From: Rebecca billardiae RCC1528
Lineage: Eukaryota > Haptophyta
Assembly (NCBI GenBank): GCA_965240325.2
Contig: OZ251250.1
Location: 62,001-126,000 of the forward strand
DNA length: 64,000 bases
Reading direction: 5' to 3'
Below are positions 40,361 through 50,779 of the stretch, one piece after another. Numbering within the stretch: the first letter of the stretch is position 1; every line of letters begins with the position of its first letter. A program made the position numbers and the translations under genes. Under the pieces are notes generated by a model that searched no databases, was not told the DNA's origin, and worked only from the letters and a program-made list of their open reading frames with translations.

Positions 40361-41415
40361 TGAGGCCGCTCGAGCGACTTCGTGTCTGGCGAGGCAGATC
40401 GCGCCAGTGCGTGGCGAGGCAGACGCTCGCCTGCCTCGCCGCTTGGCGAGGCAGCTAAGCTAGTAAAGCCGCGGCCGAACTTTACGAAAGCCAAATGTCT
40501 GCCGGTGCGCCGCCCGTCTTTTGCGCACGGTGACAAGGGCGCGCGAGGGCGCTTCCTCACGATCCCGAAGAGCGCTGCGCGCGGCGTCGCGTTGGCGGCG
40601 GCAGCTGCGCTGGGGTGTATCTTGCCCATTCTGCGTGGCGGCGCGCTCTCATGACGCCTCGGCCGCCGCCACGCCATGCGCGACCGGGCGTGTCGCCTTC
40701 TTGACGGGCAGTGCACACGCCCTTGCAAGCGCACAGCCGTGAAGAGCCGAGAGCGTCCGTCGCGAGCACGCCGCCCACGCGGGATGCGTTGCCAGGGCTA
40801 TTCGTATGACACTGGGTGCTCGCGCTCTGGCATGTGCGAGCCAGGATGACCATGGGTAGCAGCTACGATGAGCACTGCTAACCTGCATTTCAGCCGATGA
40901 CAGGCCTCTCTTTCAGCGATCTTGACTGCTCTGAACGCATGGCGAACTCGGCGAAGCGCATGCGCAAGGTGGCTTCGGTGACAACATAACGCATATCGCG
41001 TGGGCGGCGTGCTCGCGACGGACGCTCTCGGCTCTTCACGGCTGTGCGCTTGCAAGGGCGTGTGCACTGCCCGTCAAGAAGGCGACACGCCCGGTCGCGC
41101 ATGGCGTGGCGGCGGCCGAGGCGTCATGAGAGCGCGCCGCCACGCAGAATGGGCAAGACACACCCCAGCGCCGCTGCCGCCGCCAACGCGACGCCGCGCG
41201 CAGCGCTCTTCGGGATCGTGAGGAAGCGCCCTCGCGCGCCCTTGTCACCGTGCGCAAAAGACGGGCGGCGCACCGGCAGACATTTGGCTTTCGTAAAGTT
41301 CGGCCGCGGCTTTACTAGCTTAGCTGCCTCGCCAAGCGGCGAGGCAGGCGAGCGTCTGCCTCGCCACGCACTGGCGCGATCTGCCTCGCCAGACACGAAG
41401 TCGCTCGAGTGGCCT
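40361..41415. mobile_element. 1.05 kb foldback element inside the left arm
   Basis: Two ~430-base arms (40361-40790 and 40988-41415) are almost perfect inverted copies around a ~200-base spacer. CCCAC flanks both sides (40356-40360 and 41416-41420). The right arm of the giant element keeps the uninterrupted site (complement of CGCCCACTGCGGCCGTGCC near 48795-48815), which proves later insertion into the left arm only. The arms stay open in several frames because of base composition, but the same text on both strands gives no recognisable protein. Confidence 0.8.
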
Positions 41416-42097
41416 CCCACCGGCTGTGCCATCGCAAACTGGGCCGAATCGCCCAGTTTGCGTGTGCACGGGGACGCACTGCGGCCGGCTGCAACTTGGC
41501 TCAGCATGGGGCAGCTGTCCACAGCCCAGGCGGGGCGTCACCGCCTGCGGGCCGCCGGTGGGCAGGGCCGACGGCGTCGCAGAGCTCATGCGTGGGAGCG
41601 GCGCGTTGAGAAGGCAACCAAGGTCGAGAAGGAGGGGGCAAGGCCGGCAAGCAGCAGGGGCCACCGGTACGTTCGTACATGCCTCCACACCGGTGCACAT
41701 CACCCTTGCTCGCGGCCGTGACCTGTGCTGGCACTCACCTCATCATCGCCCACCATGCAGTGGCGGCCGAGCTAAGGCGAATACTCACATGCACCGAACA
41801 CGCATCGGCGGTGCCCACTGGTGCTGGCATGCTGTCCTCTACTTGCTGTCGGACAGCAAGCGGAGACGGCACCGCCGCAGCTGCGAGCGGGTGAGGTGCT
41901 GCTCTGCTCAGCGAGGCTGAGAGGCTGAGCACGGATCACGGATGGTGAGCCCTGGTCTCTCAACGCATCCAGGAGAGCAGTTGGTGCATAACTGTGCTCA
42001 GGCGTGCAGGACCAACCATCCGGTGCTGCTTCAAGCACCCGCGCCAACAGCGGCGGTACTCAACTCCACGCTGCTCATGCGGCCACACAGCTGCAGG

Positions 42098-44196
42098 GAT
42101 GGTGCCACGGCGGGCGGCGGCGGTCGACGCAGCTGTCAGCTCGGCGGTGCGCGCCCGAGGGGCCTAGGCGACGAACGCGCCGAGCGCGGTGTGGCTGCTC
42201 GCTTCGCCCAGCGCGCGCGAGCCGCTGCCATCGGGCGCTGCTGCGCCCGCGCCCAGCCGGGGCAGCAGCAGCTGCGCTCGACTCCGCGCCGAGTGCGGCG
42301 GCAGCAGCGGGGATGGTGCCACGGCGGGCGGCGGCGGTCGCTGGAGCTGGCAGCTCGGTGGTGTGCGCCCGAGGAGCCTGGGCGCTGGGCGCACCGAGCG
42401 CGGTGACGCTGCTCGCCTCGCCCAACGCGCTGGAGCCGCTGCCACCGGGCGCCGCTGCGCCCGCGCCCAGCTTGGGCAGCAGCAGCTGCGCTCGACTCCG
42501 CGCCGAGTGCGGCGGCAGCAGCGGGGATGGTGCCACGGCGGGCGGCGGCGGTCGCTGGAGCTGGCAGCTCGGTGGTGTGCGCCCGAGGAGCCTGGGCGCT
42601 GGGCGCACCGAGCGCGGTGACGCTGCTCGCCTCGCCCAACGCGCTGGAGCCGCTGCCACCGGGCGCCGCTGCGCCCGCGCCCAGCTTGGGCAGCAGCAGC
42701 TGCGCTCGACTCCGCGCCGAGTGCGGCGGCAGCAGCAGGGATGGTGACACGGCGGGCGGCGGCGGTCGCTGGAGCTGGCAGCTCGGTGGTGCGCGCCCGT
42801 GGAGCCTGGGCGCTGGGCGCACCGAGCGCGGTGACGCTGCTCGCCTCGCCCAACGCGCTGGAGCCGCTGCCATCGCGCGCTGCGCTGCCCGCGCCCAGCT
42901 TGGGCAGCAGCAGCTGCGCTCGACTCCGCGCCGAGTGCGGCGGCAGCAGCAGGGATGGTGCCACGGCGGGCGGCGGCGGTCGCTGGAGCTGGCAGCTCGG
43001 TGGTGTGCGCCCGAGGAGCCTGGGCGCTGGGCGCACCGAGCGCGGTGACGCTGCTCGCCTCGCCCAGCGCGCTCGAGCCGCTGCCACCGGGCGCGGCTGC
43101 GCCCGCGCCCAGCTTGGGCAGCAGCAGCTGCGCTCGACTCCGCGCCGAGTGCGGCGGCAGCAGCAGGGATGGTGCCACGGCGGGCGGCGGCGGTCGCTGG
43201 AGCTGGCAGCTCGGTGGTGCGCGCCCGAGGAGCCTGGGCGCTGGGCGCACCGAGCGCGGTGACGCTGCTCGCCTCGCCCAACGCGCTGGAGCCGCTGCCA
43301 TCGGGCGCTGCTGCGCCCGCGCCCAGCCGGGGCAGCAGCAGCTGCGCTCGACTCCGCGCCGCGTGCGGCGGCAGCAGCAGGGATGGTGCCACGGCGGGCG
43401 GCGGCGGTCGCTGCAGCTGAAAGCTCGTTGGTGCCTGCCCGATGGGCCTGGGCGCTGGGCGCACCGAGCGCGGTGACGCTGCTCGCCTCGCCCAGCGCGC
43501 TCGAGCCGCTGTCACCAGGCGCCGCTGCGCCCGCGCCCAGCCGGGGCAGCAGCAGCTGCGCTCGACTCCGCGCCGCGTGCGGCGGCAGCAGCAGGGATGG
43601 TGCCACGTCTGGCGGCGGCGGTCGCTGCAGCTGAAAGCTCGTTGGTGCCTGCCCGATGGGCCTGGGCGCTGGGCGCACCGAGCGCGGTGACGCTGCTCGC
43701 CTCGCCCAGCGCGCTCGAGCCGCTGTCACCAGGCGCTGCTGCGCCCGCGCCCAGCCGGGGCAGCTGCAGCTGCGCTCGACTCCGCGCCGAGTGCGGCGGC
43801 AGCAGCAGGGATGGTGCCACGGCGGGCTGTGGCAGTCGCTGGAGCTGGCAGCTCGGTGGTGCGCGCCCGAGGAGCCTGGGCGCTGGGCGCACCGAGCGCG
43901 GTGACGCTGCTCGCCTCGCCCAGCGCGCTCGAGCCGCTGCCATCGGGCGCTGCTGCGCCCGCGCCCAGCTTGGGCAGCAGCAGCTGCGCTCGACTCCGCG
44001 CCGAGTGCGGCGGCAGCAGCAGGGATGGTGACACGGCGGGCGGCGGCGGTCGCTGCAGCTGGCAGCTCGGTGGTGCGCGCCCGAGGAGCCTGGGCGCTGG
44101 GCGCACCGAGCGCGGTGACGCTGCTCGCCTCGCCCAGCGCGCTGGTGAGTCGCTGCCACCCGGCGCTGCGCTGTCTGCGCCCAGCCGGAGCAGCTG
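42098..44196. repeat. 214-bp tandem satellite, left arm, ten units
   Basis: The string ATGGTGCCACGGCGGGCGG (or a close variant) recurs at 42099, 42313, 42527, 42741, 42955, 43169, 43383, 43597, 43811 and 44025, always 214 bases apart. Unit differences are scattered substitutions. Because 214 is not divisible by three, any reading frame moves through all three frames, so the 400-500-residue open frames here encode three rotating Ala/Arg/Pro-rich texts and are very probably not genes. Confidence 0.9.
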
Positions 44197-44597
44197 CAGC
44201 AGCTCAGATCAGCACCGTCGCGACTGCTCGGTCGATGCGTATGATGAACTAGATGAGTGACCCGCTGACTCGCTGTCAGCAGTCGCAGCCTCGCAGCGCG
44301 GCCGGCCGCCGCGTTAACCCGCCGGTAGTAAACGACCGCGCGCGGTCGGTTATTGCGGGGGCGGGGCACGGCCGGTCAGAGCCGCGAGCCGAGCGGCTAC
44401 TGAGTACTGTGTCATCACCGTCCGGTCTCCGACTCCGGAGTCGCGTCCCGCCGTCCGATCGGGGATATTCGGGCGATCCGGTTACGCGGACCCGATCTCC
44501 GAGGAGTTGGTCATAATGTACTATATATATATATGCAGCAGACCGACAACTGGTATAGAGGGCTCATGGCACTGCATGCGCAGCCGCAGCAGCTATA
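44197..44597. other. unique sequence between satellite and inner elements
   Basis: No gene is seen. It contains a short TATATATATATA stretch at 44522-44534. It belongs to the core of the giant element, or to DNA captured by it. Confidence 0.4.
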
Positions 44598-45107
44598 CAG
44601 GCAATCGCGGGCAATAAGAAGTCAGAGATCTCACGGCTAGCCTCGGTTTCTTAGCCGTTCGGTAGCCCGAGCGCCTACGGAGTCTCAGTTTCTTAGCGCT
44701 AGGTCCGCCCGCCGCGCAGGCGCGGGGGGCGCAGGGGGGCAGAGCCCCCCGCTGAGTCTTTAGGCCCGGCCGGCGAGGCCGACGAAAAATTTGGGCCTTT
44801 TTGGATGAGCAAATCTGGCATGATGTTGCATGGATGCTGCGGTGCACTGGCCAGGAGTCAGTCATCAGGAGAAGTCGGGACTTGGCCTGTACTCGTTGTC
44901 GGGCCGCGCGCCGCGTCCCCGACGGGCCGACTGCGCCTCGCCCCTCGGCGGACCACTCGTCAGCCGGGACGACGTAGTCCCGGTTTCTTAGTGCGACTAT
45001 GCGTATAGCGAACCAGCCAATCGCTAGCCTCAGTTTCTAGGCCTGATCCGCAGATAGCAAGCCCCAGTTTCTTAACGTGACAGCTTCTTATTGCCCGCGA
45101 TTGCCTG
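44598..45107. mobile_element. 510-bp MITE-like element, TA site
   Basis: The ends are perfect 24-base inverted repeats beginning CAGGCAATCGCGGGCAATAA, each bordered by TA. Inside, the motif C(A/G)GTTTCTTAG or a close form occurs five times in the same direction (for example near 44645, 44688, 44981, 45032 and 45064). A stretch of CCGCGCAGGCGCGGGGGGCG with very high GC lies at 44710-44760. There is no coding capacity, which fits a non-autonomous element. Confidence 0.75.
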
Positions 45108-45118
45108 TATATATATAT

Positions 45119-46800
45119 GAGCCGACGTCAGTTGTATTGCCGCTTTGGATAGTGTGGTCAGTTGTATTGCCAAAAGCACGTTATGACTACCGTGGTCAGT
45201 TGTATTGCCGTTTTCAGTAGTATGGGTCAAGAATATTGCCGCTTTTGGATAGTGTGTCAACAATATTGCCCGTCAAATACTGGTTTCAAACAAATGACCC
45301 TTTCACACTACTTGGTTCGAGAATATTGCCGTTTTCGAGCTTGAACATAGTCTGCTCAGAAATATTGCCCTTTCCATAACTATGTGTCAGTTGTATTGCC
45401 GCCAGCAGCTGGTGGCTGGGGCACGACTCGCACTCAGACAAGAGACTCGCGCAGCCCGTGTGCGCGCGCGTGCAGAGCTGCGACTGCCTGCGCGCGGCAT
45501 GCAGGATACGCAACTGCAACCAACCGACATGCCATCATCATGCGGCCTGCGTAGCTCATCTTGACTTCCAGTAGCAGTCGGCGCTTCCCGTCGCCGTCGC
45601 GCTTGCCGCCCGCTGGCGGCCGGCCGCCAGCGCCATCGGGACTGCTGCTACTTCAGCGGCCACGTGAGCCGCATCGCGTCCCATGCCGCTGCACGCGCCG
45701 CCTCAAGCTGCGACCGCGCTCGCCAAGCCTGCCACTCGGGTTCCAGCAGCAGCAGGAAGCGTCGCCTGCCCCTCCTGCTTGCTGGCTCGTCGAGGCGCGC
45801 GCGGCACACCGCCCGCCAGTCGGTGCGTTGTGTCCCAGCTGGCAGTACGCCTTGGACTTCCTCCTCCACGGGCCAATCAGCCTGCGTTGACGAGTGCGAC
45901 TGGCGCACGGTCAGCCACCTGCACACGGTTGGCCACAGGGCAGTCTGCTGTTGGAGTGATGACAATCGCAAAAAGGCACGCGCCAGCAGTGTTGCACGAG
46001 CGAGAGCGACGCGCGTTGGTTGATCGCCACGGTGACAGTCGATGGCAGGCAGTGAGGGGAACGCGCGTCGCGTTAGTCAAGCTCCTTGAGGCCGTTGAAG
46101 AGCACACGCCCGTCGTGCACGTTCGACTCCCGCGAATCGGGGCGCAGCAACACACGCTCACCCTGCTTCACGCATGCACCTGCATGCGCTGCCGTCGCAA
46201 TGTCATCGACTGCGCGCTTGACGGTCCCGGAGTCGAAGTGAGCACGCAGCAACGCCGATTCGATAGAAGTCGCGACGGATTCTCGCCCGTCTCCGCGTAG
46301 ACGGCGAGTAGCCCGAGGTGCACGCGCGTGTTGCACTGCGCGCGCATGCGGCAGCGTTTGTGCAGATTCCGGTCCACGGTTCAGCTCGTCGTTCGACTTG
46401 ATGATGTCGAGGAACACGGCGCTACCCCGGCAGAGATCGTCGTCGTTGAACGTCACTCTTCTGGCCTGGGATCAGCTAGGCCTGCTCAAGGGCACGCCGC
46501 GCACGCCGGCGGCGCCATCATCAGCGCGTGGGCGATCGCGGCAACAAACCTGAATCAAAGATGCGCAAACGGCAACACAACTGACCCACACTACGCGACG
46601 GCAATACAGCTGAACAAAGTATTGGGCCATCATCCACGGCAATACACCTGACACAAGTATTCGACGTTGGCAACAAGATTGACACGTGATTCCCAAACAT
46701 GGAAAACGGCAATACACCTGACCACGGTAGTCAAAACGTGCGTTTGGCAATACACCTGACCACACTTTCCAAAACGGCAATACCGCTGACATTATCTCTC
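45119..46800. mobile_element. 1.7 kb TIR element with arrays of a 16-base subterminal motif
   Basis: Both ends adjoin TATATA tracts and start GAG. The motif GTCAGTTGTATTGCCG (left) or its inverted form CGGCAATACACCTGAC (right) recurs about eight times in the outer 300 bases of each side, and the first ~115 bases of the two sides align as inverted repeats, including GCACGTT(A/T)TGACTACCGTGG. Repeated subterminal motifs are typical transposase binding sites. The interior carries decayed minus-strand coding text: 46073-46456 (D-I-I-K-S-N-D-E-L-N and A-L-L-R-A-H-F-D-S-G-T-V-K-R) and 45648-45971, with frame changes between. The family could not be named. Confidence 0.7.
45420..46456 (-). pseudogene. 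decayed coding region inside the TIR element
   Basis: Two open stretches on the minus strand have balanced composition, unlike chance frames in GC-rich DNA. One starts M-T-F-N-D-D-D-L at 46456 and ends at 46073; another covers 45971-45648 (F-L-L-L-L-E-P-E-W-Q-A-W). Between 46377 and 46280 an alternative frame looks more natural (A-Q-C-N-T-R-V-H-L-G-L-L-A-V-Y), suggesting frameshifts. As the only protein-like content of the element it may be the remnant of its transposase, but no DDE or other catalytic motif was recognised. Confidence 0.35.
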
Positions 46801-47282
46801 TATATATATATATATAATGCGCGCCGCTCGGTCATCGGAGCAGAGTGATGAATTCGTCTGGCGTCATCTGCGCTACTATACTTATTATAAATTCTTAGCT
46901 GCGCTCAAATTCGCGCCGTCATATTCGGAGCAGACTACGGTATTCGATGCTGATGATGATATGCTTATGATGATGCCGATGTATCGCGCGACGACGATAT
47001 AGCAGTCGTCCATATCCGCCAATACCGGCCGGGCTGTGCTCGGCACTCCGCGACTCGCGAGTCCGGATCACCTACGGGCACGGCACTACTCCGCCCCGAG
47101 TACGACCACTGACTACGCCATCCGAGGCATCAGTCAGGCACGGCTGGGCTGCTGCCTGCGGCCCGGCACAAGCGACTCGCTCATCTACTTCACATACGCA
47201 GCGACCGAGCAGCAGTCGCAGTAATCTGCTGAGCAGCAGCAGTTAATCACCAGCCTGCTGCTGCTGCTGCCTGCCACGACAC
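46801..47282. other. unique sequence between inner element and right satellite
   Basis: AT-richer than its surroundings at the left, no gene seen. It is not the inverse of 44197-44597, so the two arms of the giant element lose symmetry here. Confidence 0.4.
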
Positions 47283-48120
47283 GGCACGCGGCGTGGAGTC
47301 GAGCGCAGAGTCTGCAGCTGCCCGGGCGGTGCAGCAGCATCAGATGGCAGCGGCTCGAGCGCGGTGGGCGAGGCGAGCAGCGTCACCGCGCTCAGTGCGT
47401 CCACCGCCCAGGCCCCTGAAGCACGAACCGCCGGGGTGTCAGCTCCAGCGACCGCCGCAGCCCGCCGTGGCACCATCCCTGCTGCTGCCGCCGCACTCGG
47501 CGCGGAGTCGAGCGCAGCTGCTGCTGCCCAAGCTGGGCGCGGGCAGCGCAGCGCCCGATGGCAGCGGCTCGAGCGCGTTGGGCGAGGCGAGCAGCGTCAC
47601 CGCGCTCGGTGCGCCCAGCGCCCAGGCCCATCGGGCAGGCACCACCGAGCTGCCAGCTCCAGCGACCGCCGCCGCCCGCCGTGGCACCATCCCCGCTGCT
47701 GCCGCCGCACTCGGCGCGGAGTCGAGCGCAGCTGCTGCTGCCCCGGCTGGGCGCGGGCGCAGCGGCGCCCGGTGGCAGCGGCTCCAGCGCGCTGGGCGAG
47801 GCGAGCAGCGTCACCGCGCTCGGTGCGCCCAGCGCCCAGGCTCCTCGGGCGCGCACCACCGAGCTGCCAGCTGCAGCGACTGCCGCAGCCCGCCGTGGCA
47901 CCATCCCTGCTGCTGCCGCCGCACTCGGCGAGGAGTTGAGTACAGCTGCTGCTGCCCGCGCTGGGCGCGGGCGCAGCGGCACCCGATGGCAGCGGCTCGC
48001 GCGCGCTGGGCGAAGCGAGCAGCCACACCGCGCTCGGCGCGTTCGTCGCCTAGGCCCCTCGGGCGCGCACCGCCGAGCTGACAGCTGCGTCGACCGCCGC
48101 CGCCCGCCGTGGCACCATCC
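47283..48120. repeat. 214-bp satellite, right arm, about four inverted units
   Basis: The same unit as at 42098-44196 in opposite orientation, with the 214-base spacing preserved (landmark complement near 47474, 47688, 47902 and 48116). The copy-number difference from the left arm shows that the arrays changed after the arms were formed, or that one arm was copied incompletely. Confidence 0.85.
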
Positions 48121-48950
48121 CTGCAGCTGTGTGGCCGCATGAGCAGCGTGGAGTTGAGTACCGCCGCTGTTGGCGCGGGTGCTTGAAGCAGCACCGGATG
48201 GTTGGTCCTGCACGCCTGAGCACAGTTATGCACCAACTGCTCTCCTGGATGCGTTGAGAGACCAGGGCTCACCATCCGTGATCCGTGCTCAGCCTCTCAG
48301 CCTCGCTGAGCAGAGCAGCACCTCACCCGCTCGCAGCTGCGGCGGTGCCGTCTCCGCTTGCTGTCCGACAGCAAGTAGAGGACAGCATGCCAGCACCAGT
48401 GGGCACCGCCGATGCGTGTTCGGTGCCTGTGAGTATTCGCCTTAGCTCGGCCGCCACTGCATGGTGGGCGATGATGAGGTGAGTGCCAGCACAGGTCACG
48501 GCCGCGAGCAAGGGTGATGTGCACCGGTGTGGAGGCATGTACGAACGTACCGGTGGCCCCTGCTGCTTGCCGGCCTTGCCCCCTCCTTCTCGACCTTGGT
48601 TGCCTTCTCAACGCGCTGCTCCCACGCATGAGCTCTGCGACGCCGTCGGCCCTGCCCACCGGCGGCCCGCAGGCGGTGACGCCCCGCCTGGGCTGTGGAC
48701 AGCTGCCCTGTTGCCCCATGCTGAGCCAAGTTGCAGCCGGCCGCAGTGCGTCCCCGTGCACACGCAAACTGGGCGATTCGGCCCAGTTTGCGATGGCACG
48801 GCCGCAGTGGGCGCGTGCCATCTGAAACTGAGGCTTTTCCCCAGTTTACTGACCCGCGAAGCCCCCCACTGTGCCATCGCAAACTGGGCCAAAAGCCCCA
48901 GTTTCAGCTGGCATCCGCCACTGCAGAGCGCCAAACCTGGCTGGCAAATG

Positions 48951-49303
48951 TGGGGCCGGCGCGAGCTCGGCGGAGGGCGGCGACGGTTGGTCACGGATCC
49001 GTTATTGGTCATCCGCTTACCCCCATCAATCAAGCGTCAGTACTCAGTTTACTGTACAGCGCTCTAATAGCCGCAGATCGAGCAGCAGGTTCGAGTCGTA
49101 GGCGATGTTGCGCTGGTGCTGACGATGGCCGTCGGACCGCGCCAGCCGCCAGGCTGCCCACCCACCGCCCAGGGCCAGGCGCCAGTCTTGAGCCTGGGCG
49201 GCGGCACCGTGCGGGCACCTGCTGAGGACGGCCCGTGCCATCAACGGCTGCGCCGGCTGTCACCACCGCGCATTGTCTCTGCAGCGGAGCAGTGGGGCGC
49301 ACG
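48951..49303. repeat. array spacer right of the giant element
   Basis: Begins TGGGGCCGGCGCGAGCTCG, the direct continuation of the spacer interrupted at 40218. It contains CAGTTTACTGTACAGCGCT and the block preceding RCC1 3' ends, leading into member 12. Confidence 0.7.
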
Positions 49304-50779
49304 TCAGCAGCAGACACGCGCACACCACGCCGTCCCGATGCACGCGGGCGTGTCCACGCGCTGGGTGGGCTCGTCTTGCTCGGCCTCGCTCATGCCGAGG
49401 CCGAGCGCAGCCGACCGCTTGCCGCATGCGTACACGCTGCCGTCCGCACTCACAAACAGCGAGTGGGCGAAGTCCACGAGACAGTGCACCACGCACACGT
49501 GGGCGAGGGCACCCACGCGCGACGGGGCGACATGTCCATACCCTCCGGACCCCAGCCCGAGCACGCAGTAGCCGTTGTTCCCAAACGTGTGCACGCTGCC
49601 GTCCGCGCCCAGCACCGCGCTGCCGTCGACGCCCGCACACGCGCGCACGATGCGCACACCCGCGAGGGCGTCAAGCCGCCTCGGCGCGAGCTGACCGCAC
49701 ATGTCTCCGTGCCCAAGCGCGCCGTCCCCACCGTGCCCAAACGAGTACACCGTCCCCTCGCTGTCCACCACCAGGCTGTGGCCATCGCCCGCGCTCACGT
49801 GCACGGCGCGCACGCCCGCGAGCGCCTCGATGCGCCTCGGCCTAGTGTGCTGATCCTGCTGGTCGCAGTGGCCGAGCGCGCCATCGCGGCCCAAGCCGCA
49901 CGAGTAGACGGCGCCGTGCACATCGAGAAGCAGCGTGTGGGCACCGCCCGCCGCCAACCCACCCACGCGCACGCCGTCCAGCGCCTCGATGCGCGTCGGC
50001 TCCCACCGCTCCTCCGTGTCGCCGTGGCCGAGCTGGCACCTGCTGTTGTTGCCCCAGCTGTACGCGCAGCCCGCGGCGGTGAGCGCGAGGCTGTGCGCGT
50101 TGCACGCAGCTATGCACACGACGGGCTCACTCGCGGGTAGCCCGACGAGAGTGAATGAGCGTTGCTCCTCCGTGTCGCCCAGCCCAAGCTGCCCATCGTA
50201 GTTCTTGCCGCAGCCGTACACGGCGCCGGCGTCGCTCAGCGCGAGCAGGTGGTACCACCCAGCGGCCACAGCGCACACGCGCATCGCGCTGAGGGAGGCC
50301 ACGCGCGTCGGCACGCGCATCGCCGGCATGCCCGGATGGCCGATTGCCGCGTGCGCTCGATACACGCCCGTCCGCTGCCAGGTGCCCTCGTCCCGCACCG
50401 TCTCCTCGCCGCACGTGTGCAGCCCGCCCTCCGCGTCCACACACGCGCTGAAGCCAGCGCCGGCCGAGACCGGGGAGGCATGCGCGCTCCCAAGCTCGAG
50501 CACGCGCTCGCGCACGAACAGCTCCTCCGTCCACGTGCGCACGCCGGAGGGCAGCGACGTCGGCAGCGCGCGCTCGTGCCCGCGCGCGCACGCGCGCTCG
50601 CGCAGCGCGCGCTCGACCTGCGAGCACCCGCCGGGCGGCGCGGCGTGGAAGAGGCGCGCGGTGACGTTCAGGCTGGCGAGGTCGCGCGGCGGCAGGAGTG
50701 ATGTGATGCGTTCGAGCACCTCGCGCGGCAGGTCGTCGAGCGCGAGGCGACGCGCGTGCGCCTGTGCCGTGCTGGCCAT
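49304..50779 (-). CDS. F-box + RCC1 propeller protein, seven blades (array member 12)
   Basis: 491 residues from M-A-S-T-A-Q at 50779; an in-frame codon at 50860 would add 27 spacer-derived residues. The F-box reads L-E-R-I-T-S-L-L-P-P-R-D. The blade 1 linker is W-Q-R-T-G-V-Y. Blade 2 has W-Y before the histidine and K-N-Y-D-G at the tip, like member 13. Several extra cysteines appear at loop sites (A-A-C-N-A-H in blade 3, N-N-S-R-C-Q in its tip, G-H-C-D in blade 4, N-N-G-Y-C-V in blade 6). A two-base-pair-triplet insertion gives H-T-R-P-R-R after blade 4, shared only with member 13, so these two are recent sisters. Confidence 0.85.
   Translation of the reverse strand: MASTAQAHARRLALDDLPREVLERITSLLPPRDLASLNVTARLFHAAPPGGCSQVERALRERACARGHERALPTSLPSGVRTWTEELFVRERVLELGSAHASPVSAGAGFSACVDAEGGLHTCGEETVRDEGTWQRTGVYRAHAAIGHPGMPAMRVPTRVASLSAMRVCAVAAGWYHLLALSDAGAVYGCGKNYDGQLGLGDTEEQRSFTLVGLPASEPVVCIAACNAHSLALTAAGCAYSWGNNSRCQLGHGDTEERWEPTRIEALDGVRVGGLAAGGAHTLLLDVHGAVYSCGLGRDGALGHCDQQDQHTRPRRIEALAGVRAVHVSAGDGHSLVVDSEGTVYSFGHGGDGALGHGDMCGQLAPRRLDALAGVRIVRACAGVDGSAVLGADGSVHTFGNNGYCVLGLGSGGYGHVAPSRVGALAHVCVVHCLVDFAHSLFVSADGSVYACGKRSAALGLGMSEAEQDEPTQRVDTPACIGTAWCARVCC

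Larger units (their letters stand above)
40219..48943. mobile_element. 8.7 kb giant inverted-repeat element with nested insertions
   Basis: GCAAATG lies on both sides (40212-40218 and 48944-48950). The uninterrupted site exists in the 5' flank of member 6 (GCTCGCAAATGTGGGGCCGG near 27850). The ends pair as inverted repeats (CTGGCGCTCTGCAGTGGC at the left, its complement at the right) and the arms continue inward: 40230-40360 plus 41420-42140 pair with 48050-48930, then both arms enter the same 214-bp satellite. Near each tip are alternating AAACTGGG/CCCAGTTT motifs. Arm lengths differ because a foldback element sits in the left arm and the satellite has ten units on the left and about four on the right. 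No transposase was recognised in the arms; the only protein-like remnants are in the inner element at 45119-46800. Confidence 0.8.

Noticed and set aside
42075-43729. Several 400-520-codon frames in the 214-bp satellite
   Set aside because: The unit length is not a multiple of three, so the frames translate the same DNA in three ways and exist on both strands.
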